A stretch of 64,000 bases of DNA, taken from positions 1 to 64,000 of the forward strand of contig CAJWDT010000001.1 in the NCBI GenBank assembly GCA_913031395.1. The letters run 5' to 3'. The stretch's first letter is position 1, and every line of letters begins with the position of its first letter. Source of the DNA: an uncultured Gammaproteobacteria bacterium. GTDB taxonomy: Bacteria; Pseudomonadota; Gammaproteobacteria; Magnimaribacterales; Magnimaribacteraceae. Both the position numbers and the translations under genes were made by a program. A model generated the notes under the pieces. That model did not search any database. It saw only the letters and a list, made by a program, of their open reading frames with translations, and had not been told where the DNA came from. Positions 9,362-19,519 of this stretch are shown piece by piece.

Positions 9362-10861
9362 TTATTTTATCTTCTTACTTATTTCTTCTTTCCAGTTTTC
9401 ATAACTTAGAAATGCAGAAGTATTAGGTGCTACGGCCTGAATGAGATCAAAAGTCTTACCAAGGCCACATGCGTGATTTCTATTTATAATTTCAGGATAT
9501 TGCTTGGTTGCTAACTTAAAAGAGCTAGCACTCATCCAGTAAAAATATTCACATTCCTTCAACCTACTAGAGATATCTAGTGGTGTTAATTTATATGTTG
9601 CAAGCAATTCCTTAGAATCATCTAAGTTGTCTTTGTGTGAAATTTTAAGCCAATTTACTTTCTTAAAAGGGCTTTCCTCTTTAGAGTTATCTTCTCCTAA
9701 ACTATCAGAAGAACCATTCACCCAATACCCTTTTTTTGCTAAAGACTTCCAAGTATCTATACCGCTTGTCCAGATGATATTCGATTTATCAATTAAATTT
9801 GGAGTTTCTAAGGTATTGGATCTACTTACATAAATGCCATAATTTTTTAAGGCCTTAATGCGCTCATTCGCCTCAGAAAGTGGTTCCCGCTTAAAAAATT
9901 GTTGTTCTGTCTTATCTTTAGGAAAAAAGTTTTCTGCATTTACTGAATCGAAATATCCATCAGTAGCATCAGCATTGAAAAATCTTTCTGAAATCTCTTT
10001 GCCATCTTCAGTCTCTCCTTTGACAGTTAGTACATTGCCACTTTTTAGAGATTCATTACTTACTCCAATCTTCTGATGACAGCCACCCCCATAAGATTTT
10101 AATATGCTTCTCTCAATCTCCACTGCATTGAAGTCGCTTTGGTTAGAGATTTTGGCTATAACCTCTTTCACAGCTCCATCATTTTGCCTAGCTTCAATAG
10201 CTAATGCTCCTTGAGCAGCCGCACAAGGATTTTGTGAGAGAGGGAGAACCATCCAGTTTAAAGATTCCACTATCTCTAATAATTCTTCCTTTTCATTCTT
10301 GAACTCATCACTTTTACTTCCAATAAATCTATCTATTGCTGCCTTAGCAACAACTAGCGCATCTTCCTCACCTGCTATAAGTTTTTTTAATCTAGTATGA
10401 ATATTGCCTCTAACATCTTTAAATGAAATTTCTGCTTGAAAGGGCAGTGCAATTGGCAAGAAATTAGATAAGTTTTTTTCTCTTCTTGGAGAAGAACTTA
10501 AAATAATAAGATCTTTTTTTTGCATACTCCCTTTTTTTAAGAAGAGCATATCCCGCATGTCAGCCCTTTCTGTAGTCCCGACTATTTCAGTTCCTTCTTC
10601 TAGCTCCACAGGAAGATCTTTCCACGAATGAACAGCAATATCTGCCTCTCCAGAAAGAAGGTCATCTCTTATGTCATTTGTGAAAACACCAATATCCGGC
10701 ATCTTATTAAGCGGTGTAGTTAAGTCAGCATCACCTAGAGTTGATTTAAATAAATGTTGAATTTGAATATCAGGAGAGGATTGAGAAATTTTTTCAGCTA
10801 CAAGAAGTGCTTGTATCCTTGCAAGAGGACTTTTCCTTGAGACTATTTTTAGGGTTTTCAA
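9362..10861 (-). CDS. hemC: Hydroxymethylbilane synthase with C-terminal extension resembling part of uroporphyrinogen-III synthase (HemC-HemD-like)
   Basis: N-terminal SRKSPLARIQA, VHSWKDLP, DVRGNIHTRLKKL, dipyrromethane Cys in SYGGGCHQKIG; then about 190 aa beyond normal HemC with IWTSGIDTWKSLAKKGYWVNG and FYWMSASSFKLA...ACGLGKTFDLIQAV. Confidence 0.88.
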   Translation of the reverse strand: MKTLKIVSRKSPLARIQALLVAEKISQSSPDIQIQHLFKSTLGDADLTTPLNKMPDIGVFTNDIRDDLLSGEADIAVHSWKDLPVELEEGTEIVGTTERADMRDMLFLKKGSMQKKDLIILSSSPRREKNLSNFLPIALPFQAEISFKDVRGNIHTRLKKLIAGEEDALVVAKAAIDRFIGSKSDEFKNEKEELLEIVESLNWMVLPLSQNPCAAAQGALAIEARQNDGAVKEVIAKISNQSDFNAVEIERSILKSYGGGCHQKIGVSNESLKSGNVLTVKGETEDGKEISERFFNADATDGYFDSVNAENFFPKDKTEQQFFKREPLSEANERIKALKNYGIYVSRSNTLETPNLIDKSNIIWTSGIDTWKSLAKKGYWVNGSSDSLGEDNSKEESPFKKVNWLKISHKDNLDDSKELLATYKLTPLDISSRLKECEYFYWMSASSFKLATKQYPEIINRNHACGLGKTFDLIQAVAPNTSAFLSYENWKEEISKKIK

Positions 10862-10874
10862 TTTCTAAACTAAA

Positions 10875-10889
10875 TGAGAATAATTCTTA
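10875..10889. promoter_or_regulatory. Fur-like operator candidate TGAGAATAATTCTTA in divergent hemC/hemA promoter
   Basis: 12/15 matches to the 7-1-7 Fur motif TGATAATNATTATCA; 14 nt upstream of hemC start. Confidence 0.45.
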
Positions 10890-10906
10890 AGAACACACAA
10901 CATTGG

Positions 10907-10923
10907 GTATTGTTTTACAATAC
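10907..10923. promoter_or_regulatory. Perfect 7-3-7 inverted repeat GTATTGT-TTT-ACAATAC, candidate operator
   Basis: Perfect palindromic arms in the 109-bp divergent intergenic region. Confidence 0.5.
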
Positions 10924-10970
10924 TTTCCGCTTCAACCTTAATTATATTAACTTTTATCAATAATTAATTC

Positions 10971-12221
10971 ATGAACTATAAAAAATTCTTCTCGGACGAA
11001 CTGGTTTCACTTAAATCACAAGGCCTTTATAGAAAATTTAGAGCCATCAATAGAAACAAATCTAGTTTCCCCAAGGCAACCGAACGTTTCGAGGGGCAAC
11101 AGAGAGAAGTTGAAGTCTGGTGTAGCAATGATTATTTAAATCTGAGCCAACACCCTGAAGTAACTAAAACTTCTATAGAAGTTATTAATGAACTTGGAAC
11201 AGGATCAGGTGGAACTAGAAATATTTCTGGCACTTCAACATATCATGTAGATCTTGAAAACCTATTGGCAGACCTCCACAACAAAGAATCAGCACTACTT
11301 TTTCCTTCAGCATATACCGCTAATCAGTCAACTTTATGGACTCTTTGTAAGAACCTAGAAGGTGTAGAAATATTTTCTGATGAACTAAACCATGCATCAC
11401 TAATTCAGGGAATTAAGAATGCAAATGTTGAATGTCATGTTTTTAGACATAACGATACTGAGCATCTAGAAGAACTTATAAATAATGCTAATGCTAATTC
11501 TCCAAAAATTATTGTTTTCGAATCTTTATACTCAATGGAAGGATTGCGATCTCCATTACAAAAAATTATTGACATAGCGAAGAAATATAACGCTCTCACT
11601 TATTTAGATGAAGTTCATTCGGTTGGGCTCTATGGGCCGGAAGGAAGGGGTATAACTGCGGAAAAAGGACTAGAGGATGATATAGATATTATTAATGGAA
11701 CACTCTCAAAGGCTTTTGGACAAATGGGTGGGTACGTTGCCGCTAGCGCAGATATTATTGATTACATCAGAAGCTTTGCACCCGGTTTTATTTTTACATC
11801 TTCAATGAATCCTTCCGTAGCAGCTGCATCTATAACTAGTATCAAGGTAGCAATGGAATCTGAAGACTTGAGAGAAAATATAAGAGTAAACTCTGACCGC
11901 ATAAGAGCAGGCCTAAGAGACCTTCAAATACCGTTTCTTGAAAACGATAGTCATATTATTCCTATCCATCTTTATGACCCGAGGCTATGCAAGGAAGCGG
12001 CTAATTTATTGCTTGAGAGGCATGGGATTTATATACAGCCTATTTTCTTCCCTACCGTACCTAAAGGCGATGAAAGGTTCAGGGTTACCATTACGCCACG
12101 TCACGAAGCTAATGATATAAATAATTTCTTAAACGCTTTAGATGATGTATGGAAAACGATGGATTTGAGAAGATCTGACTCTATTGAAGAGGAAAAGCCT
12201 GCTGTTTCAAGAATTTATTAG
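10971..12221 (+). CDS. hemA: 5-aminolevulinate synthase (C4/Shemin pathway)
   Basis: N-terminal [62 protein letters not shown]-terminal [26 protein letters not shown], which is ALAS-specific among alpha-oxoamine synthases. Confidence 0.92.
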   Translation: MNYKKFFSDELVSLKSQGLYRKFRAINRNKSSFPKATERFEGQQREVEVWCSNDYLNLSQHPEVTKTSIEVINELGTGSGGTRNISGTSTYHVDLENLLADLHNKESALLFPSAYTANQSTLWTLCKNLEGVEIFSDELNHASLIQGIKNANVECHVFRHNDTEHLEELINNANANSPKIIVFESLYSMEGLRSPLQKIIDIAKKYNALTYLDEVHSVGLYGPEGRGITAEKGLEDDIDIINGTLSKAFGQMGGYVAASADIIDYIRSFAPGFIFTSSMNPSVAAASITSIKVAMESEDLRENIRVNSDRIRAGLRDLQIPFLENDSHIIPIHLYDPRLCKEAANLLLERHGIYIQPIFFPTVPKGDERFRVTITPRHEANDINNFLNALDDVWKTMDLRRSDSIEEEKPAVSRIY

Positions 12222-12635
12222 TTAGAGATCTCCTTTAACTCTGACTTCACTTTGGTTGATGGTGAATTGCTCACCATACCTTGCTTCTAATTTTTTCTGG
12301 TTCTCAGCGATTACCTCAACAGGGTTAAGCCCTAAAGCCATACAAGCAGTTACCCAATACCACATGACATCTCCAAGCTCTCTTTTCATATGAAAAATAT
12401 TATCCTCATCTGCAGGCTTTCCTTGCAAAATCATCTTCTTCACTATTTCTACAAATTCTCCAGTCTCGCTACCTAGACCCAAGGCAGCTGTTAGCAATCT
12501 TGGAGTATCAATGTCAGAATTTTCCTGGATATTATCGAGTGACTTTTTTAAATCTTCTATCTTGAGACTTGGATCGCTCGTAACTTTTGTTACAAAATCA
12601 CAGTAAGTTTCAAAAAATTTTTCAGCATTTTCCAT
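12222..12635 (-). CDS. MazG-like nucleotide pyrophosphohydrolase domain protein
   Basis: GLGSETGEFVEIVKK...KRELGDVMWYW (EExxE-type/ExxD pattern). Confidence 0.82.
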   Translation of the reverse strand: MENAEKFFETYCDFVTKVTSDPSLKIEDLKKSLDNIQENSDIDTPRLLTAALGLGSETGEFVEIVKKMILQGKPADEDNIFHMKRELGDVMWYWVTACMALGLNPVEVIAENQKKLEARYGEQFTINQSEVRVKGDL

Positions 12636-12760
12636 TACTCAATGATACCGAAAGATTAAGATATTCATAGATCCTTTAATTAATTTTATCTTTGATATTT
12701 TTTTTAAAAGAAAGACCAATTACCCAAGAATGAAAAACAAATCTTCGTTAAAATAAGCAT

Positions 12761-14926
12761 GTGGATGTATCAGAAATTTTTGAAAGCTTAAACGAACCCC
12801 AAAGAAATGCAGTAACATCTGAATCAAAGAATTTATTAGTCTTGGCAGGAGCTGGCTCCGGTAAGACTAGAGTAATTGCTCATCGTGTTGCCTGGCTGAT
12901 CAAGGCTGAAAATATCAATCCTCATTCAATTTTAACTGTAACTTTTACAAATAAAGCTTCAAGAGAAATGCGAGGAAGAATTGAAGATATAGTTCAAGAA
13001 GAAATGGGGAATTTCTGGTGCGGAACTTTCCATGGTATTTCCCACAGGTTATTGAGGACACATTGGGAAGAGGCGGGCCTTAGAAAGGAGTTCGCCATCC
13101 TCGATTCAGAAGATCAATTCAGAGTGATTAAGCGCGTAGTAAAATCTATGGGTTTAGATGATACAAAGTGGCCTCCCAGGCAAATTCAGTGGTTTATCAA
13201 TAAGCAGAAAGATGAATGCAGGAGATCAAAAGATGTAGAAGTATCAGATGATTACTTTGCAGAAAAAATGACGGATGTTTATAAAGCCTATGAAGAACTT
13301 TGCGAGCGTGAAAGTTTAGTAGATTTTGGTGAGCTTTTGCTAAGAGTTTATATATTACTTAAGAGTAATGAAGAGGTTCTTAAGCACTATCAAAGAAGAT
13401 TTAGTCATATATTGGTTGATGAGTTTCAAGATACAAATGAAGTTCAGTATCAATTTTTAAGATTATTGGCCGAGGGCGGAGCAAAATTCATGTCGGTTGG
13501 TGATGATGATCAATCTATCTATGGATGGAGGGGCGCAAAAAGTGAAAATATAAATAGGTTTACCACAGATTATGACAACACCGAGATAGTAAGACTTGAA
13601 CAAAACTATAGATCTACCTCTGTAATTCTAGGCGCTGCTAATGCAGTAATTAAGAATAATCAAGGTCGAATGGGTAAGGAGCTATGGACGGACCAAAAAG
13701 AGGGAGAGCCAATTTCTATTTATTCCGCCTATAACGAGGATGATGAGGCGCGATATGTTGTTGGAAGTATCCAAAATTGGATCAATCAAGGCAGAAGCCT
13801 AGATGAAGTAGCAATCCTTTATAGGTCCAATGCACAATCTAGAGTATTGGAAGAGGCTATCTTAAGAGAATCACTGCCTTATAAAATCTACGGCGGACTA
13901 AGGTTCTATGAAAGAGCAGAAATTAAAAATGCCATGAGTTACCTTAGGCTTGTTTATGGAAGGGAAGATGATGCTGCATTCGAAAGAGTTATTAATATTC
14001 CTCCTAGAGGTATTGGTGCTAAAACAATAGATATTATTAGAGCCAAAGCCTCAGAAAAAGGCTTTTCTTTATGGAAGGCATGTGAGGAGTTATTGGATAT
14101 TGAAGGACTGACTCCTAGAGCAGCACAAGCTATACAAGGTTTTATGTCGAGTTTTAATTCTCTTGAATCAGAAACTAAAGATCTACAACTCAGAGATATT
14201 GTAGACATGACAATAGAAAGAAGTGGGCTGATTGAATATCACAAGAAAGAAGCAGGAGAGAAAGGAAGAACAAGAGTCGAAAATTTATCTGAATTAGTCG
14301 GAGCTGCAAGAGATTTTGAACCTGACTCTTTTGATGAGTTAGAGGAAAGTGCGCTTAAAATGTTTATCGATCATGCGGCACTTGATGCTGGAGACACACA
14401 AGCTTCTGAGCATGAGTCAGCTATCCAGCTAATGACTTTGCATTCTGCAAAGGGATTGGAATTTCCTCTTGTTTTCATTACAGGATTTGAAGAAGGTCTT
14501 TTCCCTCACAAACTATCAATTGAAGATCCCAATCAACTTCAAGAAGAGAGAAGACTTTGTTATGTAGGTATGACTAGATCAATGGAGAAGCTTTTTGTAA
14601 CTCATGCAGAGATGAGAAATTTATATGGGTCTGAAAACTTTAATCCAGCTTCAAGATTTCTAAGAGAAATTCCAGAGGAATTAACAGTAGAAGTCAGGAC
14701 AGGAGGAAATGTTCCTAGAAACTCCAAACCATCTCCAAAAAGACCATCAGGCGAAGTTCCTGATACTGAATTTAAGTTAGGCCAAAGAGTTTTTCATGAG
14801 GCCTTCGGAGAAGGTGTCATTCTTAATTATGAAGGACAAGGGTCAAATGCAAGAGTAGAAGTAAATTTTGATTCTAGTAAAACTAAATGGCTGATGGTTT
14901 CTTACGCTAAACTACAGCAGATATAA
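12761..14926 (+). CDS. uvrD: DNA helicase II (UvrD/PcrA family); GTG start
   Basis: LNEPQRNAV, LAGAGSGKTRVI, LVDEFQDTNEVQY, GDDDQSIYGWRGA, TLHSAKGLEFPLVF. Confidence 0.95.
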   Translation: MDVSEIFESLNEPQRNAVTSESKNLLVLAGAGSGKTRVIAHRVAWLIKAENINPHSILTVTFTNKASREMRGRIEDIVQEEMGNFWCGTFHGISHRLLRTHWEEAGLRKEFAILDSEDQFRVIKRVVKSMGLDDTKWPPRQIQWFINKQKDECRRSKDVEVSDDYFAEKMTDVYKAYEELCERESLVDFGELLLRVYILLKSNEEVLKHYQRRFSHILVDEFQDTNEVQYQFLRLLAEGGAKFMSVGDDDQSIYGWRGAKSENINRFTTDYDNTEIVRLEQNYRSTSVILGAANAVIKNNQGRMGKELWTDQKEGEPISIYSAYNEDDEARYVVGSIQNWINQGRSLDEVAILYRSNAQSRVLEEAILRESLPYKIYGGLRFYERAEIKNAMSYLRLVYGREDDAAFERVINIPPRGIGAKTIDIIRAKASEKGFSLWKACEELLDIEGLTPRAAQAIQGFMSSFNSLESETKDLQLRDIVDMTIERSGLIEYHKKEAGEKGRTRVENLSELVGAARDFEPDSFDELEESALKMFIDHAALDAGDTQASEHESAIQLMTLHSAKGLEFPLVFITGFEEGLFPHKLSIEDPNQLQEERRLCYVGMTRSMEKLFVTHAEMRNLYGSENFNPASRFLREIPEELTVEVRTGGNVPRNSKPSPKRPSGEVPDTEFKLGQRVFHEAFGEGVILNYEGQGSNARVEVNFDSSKTKWLMVSYAKLQQI

Positions 14927-14940
14927 GAAAGGTTAGAAGT

Positions 14941-16038
14941 ATGAAAAAAATATTATCAATAGGATTAATTGCAGTAATTGTTGCGTGTTCTGGTGTAGAA
15001 GAACCCTTAGTTCAAGATCAGGAGTGTTTTTCTAGTGGTGATAGAACGATTAAGTGGACAATGGTTACCACTTGGCCAAAGAATTTTCCTGGCTTGGGAA
15101 TGGGTCCTGAAAATTTTGCAAAGTATGTTGATGAAATGACTTGTGGAAGAATGAAGATAAAAGTTTACGGAGCTGGAGAATTTGTTCCTGCGCTTGGAGT
15201 TTTTGACGCTGTATCACAAGGCAATGTCCAACTTGGACATGGCGCTTCTTATTATTGGACTGGAAAAGTTAAGTCTTCACAGTTTTTTACCGCTGTCCCT
15301 TTTGGTCTCACAGCACAGGAAATGAATGGCTGGTTAAACTATGGCGGTGGTATGGAACTTTGGGAGGAGGCTTATGCTCCTTTTAATCTTATTCCGCTTG
15401 CAGGAGGTAATTCGGGTGTTCAGATGGCTGGGTGGTTTAAAAAAGAAATTAACTCTTTGGATGACCTTAAGGGATTAAAAATGAGAATACCAGGATTGGC
15501 AGGAGAAGTTTTCACTAGAGCTGGGGCTGAGACAGTAACATTACCAGGCAATGAAATTTTTCTCTCTCTCCAACAAGGCGTAGTTGATGCCGCTGAGTGG
15601 GTAGGTCCTTATAATGATCTTACTTTTGGATTCCATCAAGTTTCTGATTTCTACTACTATCCCGGATGGCATGAACCAGGCTCAACTCTAGAATTCATTA
15701 TTAATAAAGATGCTTATCAAACACTTCCAGATGACCTAAAGGCCATCATTAAATATGCTGCAAAATCTGCAAATCAAGAAATGCTTGATGAATATACTGC
15801 TAGAAACAACAAAGCTCTCACAGAGCTTATAGACAAACATAATGTAGATTTGAGGAAGCTTCCCGATAGTGTCTTGAGAGAATTGAAAAAGATTACCGAG
15901 GAGGTGATGAAAGATTTTATTGCAGATGACCCTATGGCACAGAAAGTCTATAAATCTTATTCTGAATTTAAAGAACAAGTTATCAATTATCATAGAATTT
16001 CTGAAAAAGCATATATAGACACAAGGGAATTAGATTGA
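14941..16038 (+). CDS. TRAP transporter substrate-binding protein (DctP family), predicted lipoprotein
   Basis: WTMVTTWPKNFPGLGMGPENFA; GLKMRIPGLAGEVFTRAGAETVTLPGNEIFLSLQQGVVDAAEWVGP; lipobox-like IVAC at signal peptide end. Confidence 0.9.
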   Translation: MKKILSIGLIAVIVACSGVEEPLVQDQECFSSGDRTIKWTMVTTWPKNFPGLGMGPENFAKYVDEMTCGRMKIKVYGAGEFVPALGVFDAVSQGNVQLGHGASYYWTGKVKSSQFFTAVPFGLTAQEMNGWLNYGGGMELWEEAYAPFNLIPLAGGNSGVQMAGWFKKEINSLDDLKGLKMRIPGLAGEVFTRAGAETVTLPGNEIFLSLQQGVVDAAEWVGPYNDLTFGFHQVSDFYYYPGWHEPGSTLEFIINKDAYQTLPDDLKAIIKYAAKSANQEMLDEYTARNNKALTELIDKHNVDLRKLPDSVLRELKKITEEVMKDFIADDPMAQKVYKSYSEFKEQVINYHRISEKAYIDTRELD

Positions 16039-16649
16039 AGGGAGCTGAGATAAAAGACTTAGGTCTCATGCATTATGACAAAGCATGGGAAATGATGTCT
16101 CATGCCGTAAGGGATCGATCACCAGAACAAGCTGATGAGATATGGTTAGCAGAACATCATCCTGTGTATACTCTTGGATACGCAGCCTCAGATGCAAATA
16201 TTATTTCTAATAAAGACATACCGGTTATAAGGACAGATAGAGGAGGTCAAGTGACCTACCATGGTCCAGGCCAACTTATGATTTACTTCCTGCTTAATCT
16301 TAAAAGATTGAAATGGGGGCCTAAAAAATTAATTTGCGAACTCGAAGATCTCTTAATTAAGTTTTTAAAGAATAATGGAATTAAGGGAGAAAGAGTTCTG
16401 GGAGCTCCTGGTATTTATGTTGACGGCAAGAAGATTGCTTCAATAGGCTTAAAGATAAAAAAAGGTTTTTGTTACCATGGAATTAGTTTAAATGTCGACT
16501 TAGATCTAATGCCTTTTGACAACATAGTGACGTGCGGTATAGATTCTTTGGAGGTTACACAGATGAAGAATTTTTTAGACATATCAATAGATAAGGTCAA
16601 ATTAGATTTAATCAATTTACTAAAGGATCAACACCACAAAGCTGCTTGA
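16035..16649 (+). CDS. lipB: Octanoyl-ACP:protein N-octanoyltransferase
   Basis: [66 protein letters not shown]. Confidence 0.95.
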   Translation: MKGAEIKDLGLMHYDKAWEMMSHAVRDRSPEQADEIWLAEHHPVYTLGYAASDANIISNKDIPVIRTDRGGQVTYHGPGQLMIYFLLNLKRLKWGPKKLICELEDLLIKFLKNNGIKGERVLGAPGIYVDGKKIASIGLKIKKGFCYHGISLNVDLDLMPFDNIVTCGIDSLEVTQMKNFLDISIDKVKLDLINLLKDQHHKAA

Positions 16650-17605
16650 TGAATAATCTCATACCTACAAAAACAATTAAAGAAAATGGAATAGTTGCTA
16701 TAAAAAATGGCATTAAACCTAATCCTAATAAACTCGTCCCAATAGAAAGAAAACCAACTTGGCTTCGAGTTAAATCTCAGAATTCTCCTAAATTTAGAGA
16801 ATTAAAAAATATTGTTTCAGAAAAAAAACTTCATACTGTTTGTGAAGAGGCAATGTGTCCAAATATTCAGGAGTGCTGGAGTCATGGAACTGCAACTTTC
16901 ATGTTGTTGGGATCTGTTTGTACCCGCGCATGTAAATTTTGTGCCGTAGATACTGGTAATCCCAAGGGTCGTCTAGATAAAGATGAGCCTTTAAAGGTAG
17001 CAACATCAATATCCCATATGAATTTAAAGTACGCAGTTCTTACTTCTGTCAATAGAGACGATTTAAAAGATGGAGGAGCTGAGCATTTCTCAGATACTGT
17101 AAAAGCAATCAAAGAAAAGGCGCCACAAGTTTTAGTTGAGGCTTTAGTTCCTGACTTCTTAGGAAACAAGTTATCGATAGAAACGCTATTGAATTCTCAA
17201 CTAGAGGTATTCGCGCAAAATTTAGAAACTGTTAAAAGACTGACTAAAAAAGTAAGAGATCCACGGGCAGGATATGATCAAACACTTGATGTATTATCTT
17301 ATGCCAAAGAGTATTCTCCTTCTGTAATAACGAAGTCAAGCCTGATGTTGGGGTTAGGCGAAACAGAGCAAGAGATAACATCGTCATTTTTAGATCTGCG
17401 AAATGCAGGAGTTGATGTTCTAACGCTTGGCCAATATATGAGACCTACAATTAATCATTTACCAGTTGAGAAGTGGTATTCCCCTGAAGAGTTCAAGTAT
17501 TTTGAGAGATTGGCAAATGAAGTCGGATTTCTTGAGGTTGCATCAGGACCTATGGTGAGATCCTCTTATAGAGCAGATAAGATTGCTCATCTTATTAAAG
17601 ACTAA
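16649..17605 (+). CDS. lipA: Lipoyl synthase
   Basis: [28 protein letters not shown] radical-SAM motif; overlaps lipB stop (TGATG). Confidence 0.96.
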   Translation: MNNLIPTKTIKENGIVAIKNGIKPNPNKLVPIERKPTWLRVKSQNSPKFRELKNIVSEKKLHTVCEEAMCPNIQECWSHGTATFMLLGSVCTRACKFCAVDTGNPKGRLDKDEPLKVATSISHMNLKYAVLTSVNRDDLKDGGAEHFSDTVKAIKEKAPQVLVEALVPDFLGNKLSIETLLNSQLEVFAQNLETVKRLTKKVRDPRAGYDQTLDVLSYAKEYSPSVITKSSLMLGLGETEQEITSSFLDLRNAGVDVLTLGQYMRPTINHLPVEKWYSPEEFKYFERLANEVGFLEVASGPMVRSSYRADKIAHLIKD

Positions 17606-18975
17606 TTTCCATAGACAGCTTCCGGTAGTGCGGTTACAAGCTCCGGGAATAAGGCTAGTACAAACAAGACACCTATTTGAATCAAAATAAAAGGTAATAC
17701 TCCTCTGTAAATATCTTTCGTGGCTAATGTATCTGGAGCCACTCCTCTTAAATAAAAGAGTGCAAAACCAAAAGGAGGCGTAAGAAATGATGTTTGTAGG
17801 TTAATTGCAATCATTATTCCAAGCCAGATAGGATCAACACCTAACATCAATAGAGCAGGACCCACTATTGGAACTACGACTAAGGTGATCTGGATGAAAT
17901 CTAAGATAAAGCCTAATAGAAATATTATGATCATTACAACCAAGACGGCTCCAAAAGCCCCACCTGGTAACTCGGTAAATATTCCTGTTATTAAGTCATC
18001 GCCACCAAAACCTCTAAATACAAGAGAAAAAATTGAAGAGCCAAGAAGTATCATGAACACCATGGCTGTTATTTCCGCAGTAGTCTCCACTGCCTCGGTT
18101 AAGTTCTTTCGGTTCAAACTACTTTTACTCATCGCTAGAAGGATTGCTCCTAATGCACCCACTCCTGCTGCCTCGGTAGGCGTAGCAATACCAAGGAGTA
18201 TAGAGCCGAGTACTGATGAGATTAATGCAAATGGAGGCAGCAGAGAAGAAAGTAAAATTTTCCATCTACCCGAAACAATAGTAGTCTCTTGGGCAGGAGC
18301 CATTTTCGGTGAAAGGTATGCCCTGATAATTACATAAAGCGCGTAGCAAAACACTAACATGAGGCCGGGAACTATCGCTCCCATAAACAAGTCTCCAACT
18401 GATACTGTTCTTGCAGAAAAGTTTCCAATACTTAATTGAGATTGCTGATAGGCTGCTGACAAGACATCACCCAGAATAACGAGTGCAATTGAAGGAGGGA
18501 TAATTTGACCTAAAGTGCCAGTAGCACAGATTGTTCCAGCTGCAAGACTTGGATCATAATTTCTGGAAAGCATGATGGGTAATGAGATCAGCCCCATTGC
18601 AATGACGGTTGCTCCGACGATACCAGTACTTGCAGCGATTAGAGCCCCAACAAATATTACGGAAATGGCCAAACTACCCCTAAAGCCACCTATGACTTCA
18701 GCCATATTGCTTAACAAGTCTTGTGCTAGATTAGATTTTTCAAGGAGTACGCCCATAAAAACGAATAAAGGTACTGCTACTAATGTCATGTTGGTCATAT
18801 CTCCATATAACCTATTAGGTATTGCACCAAGAAATGCACTTTCAAAAGTTCCAGTTAAGACTCCGCCAGCTGCAAATATTAGCGCTGTACCCGCAAGTGA
18901 AAAAGCCACAGGAAATCCTGCTAATAGAACTAAGCAGATTACTCCAAACATCAACAAAGGAATAAACTCAACCAT
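17602..18975 (-). CDS. dctM: TRAP transporter large permease (DctM)
   Basis: Multi-[45 protein letters not shown]-type repeats. Confidence 0.92.
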   Translation of the reverse strand: MVEFIPLLMFGVICLVLLAGFPVAFSLAGTALIFAAGGVLTGTFESAFLGAIPNRLYGDMTNMTLVAVPLFVFMGVLLEKSNLAQDLLSNMAEVIGGFRGSLAISVIFVGALIAASTGIVGATVIAMGLISLPIMLSRNYDPSLAAGTICATGTLGQIIPPSIALVILGDVLSAAYQQSQLSIGNFSARTVSVGDLFMGAIVPGLMLVFCYALYVIIRAYLSPKMAPAQETTIVSGRWKILLSSLLPPFALISSVLGSILLGIATPTEAAGVGALGAILLAMSKSSLNRKNLTEAVETTAEITAMVFMILLGSSIFSLVFRGFGGDDLITGIFTELPGGAFGAVLVVMIIIFLLGFILDFIQITLVVVPIVGPALLMLGVDPIWLGIMIAINLQTSFLTPPFGFALFYLRGVAPDTLATKDIYRGVLPFILIQIGVLFVLALFPELVTALPEAVYGN

Positions 18976-19465
18976 GCTTAATAATTAGGAGTGATTTAAG
19001 AATCTCAGAGATGCTCTGCAGTGCCAGTAATATTGCAACAACAATCAGTAAAGATTTCTGAACATAAACAAATGGAAGTCCATCAGGCTCGGGTGATACC
19101 TCCATTATGCGCCAAGAAAATTCTACATATCCCCAAGAGTAAAGAAGTATAGTCCAGCAAATAGGCTGTAAGAAGATTAGATTACCAAGTAAATCAACTA
19201 GAGCCTTTTTAGAAGTAGAAAAATTTCTATAAAAAATATCTACTCTTACATGCGCCCCTCTTTTCAGGGCAAAAGCTGCTCCAAGCAGGAAAAGGCCTCC
19301 ATGAAGATATAAGACGACATCTTGTAAAAAAACAGATCCCATATCAAGACCATAACGCATAACAACAACCAGGCATGTCACAAGAACCATTAAAGCTACA
19401 AACCAAGAACAAATCTTGCCTGTCATTTCAGAAAAGCTATCTAAATATTTACTAATTCTTTCCAA
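18968..19465 (-). CDS. dctQ: TRAP transporter small permease (DctQ)
   Basis: Four TM segments, FLLGAAFALKRGAHVRVDIFY motif; overlaps dctM. Confidence 0.9.
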   Translation of the reverse strand: MERISKYLDSFSEMTGKICSWFVALMVLVTCLVVVMRYGLDMGSVFLQDVVLYLHGGLFLLGAAFALKRGAHVRVDIFYRNFSTSKKALVDLLGNLIFLQPICWTILLYSWGYVEFSWRIMEVSPEPDGLPFVYVQKSLLIVVAILLALQSISEILKSLLIIKHG

Positions 19466-19519
19466 GTTGAATCTATTTTTGTTAGTGACGATTTGAATTA
19501 TAATTAAGGAGAGGTATAT

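Noticed and set aside
17885-18988. ORFs of 150 aa and 138 aa on plus strand (17885-18337, 18572-18988)
   Set aside because: They lie entirely antisense to the well-supported dctM gene and have low-complexity composition typical of shadow frames.
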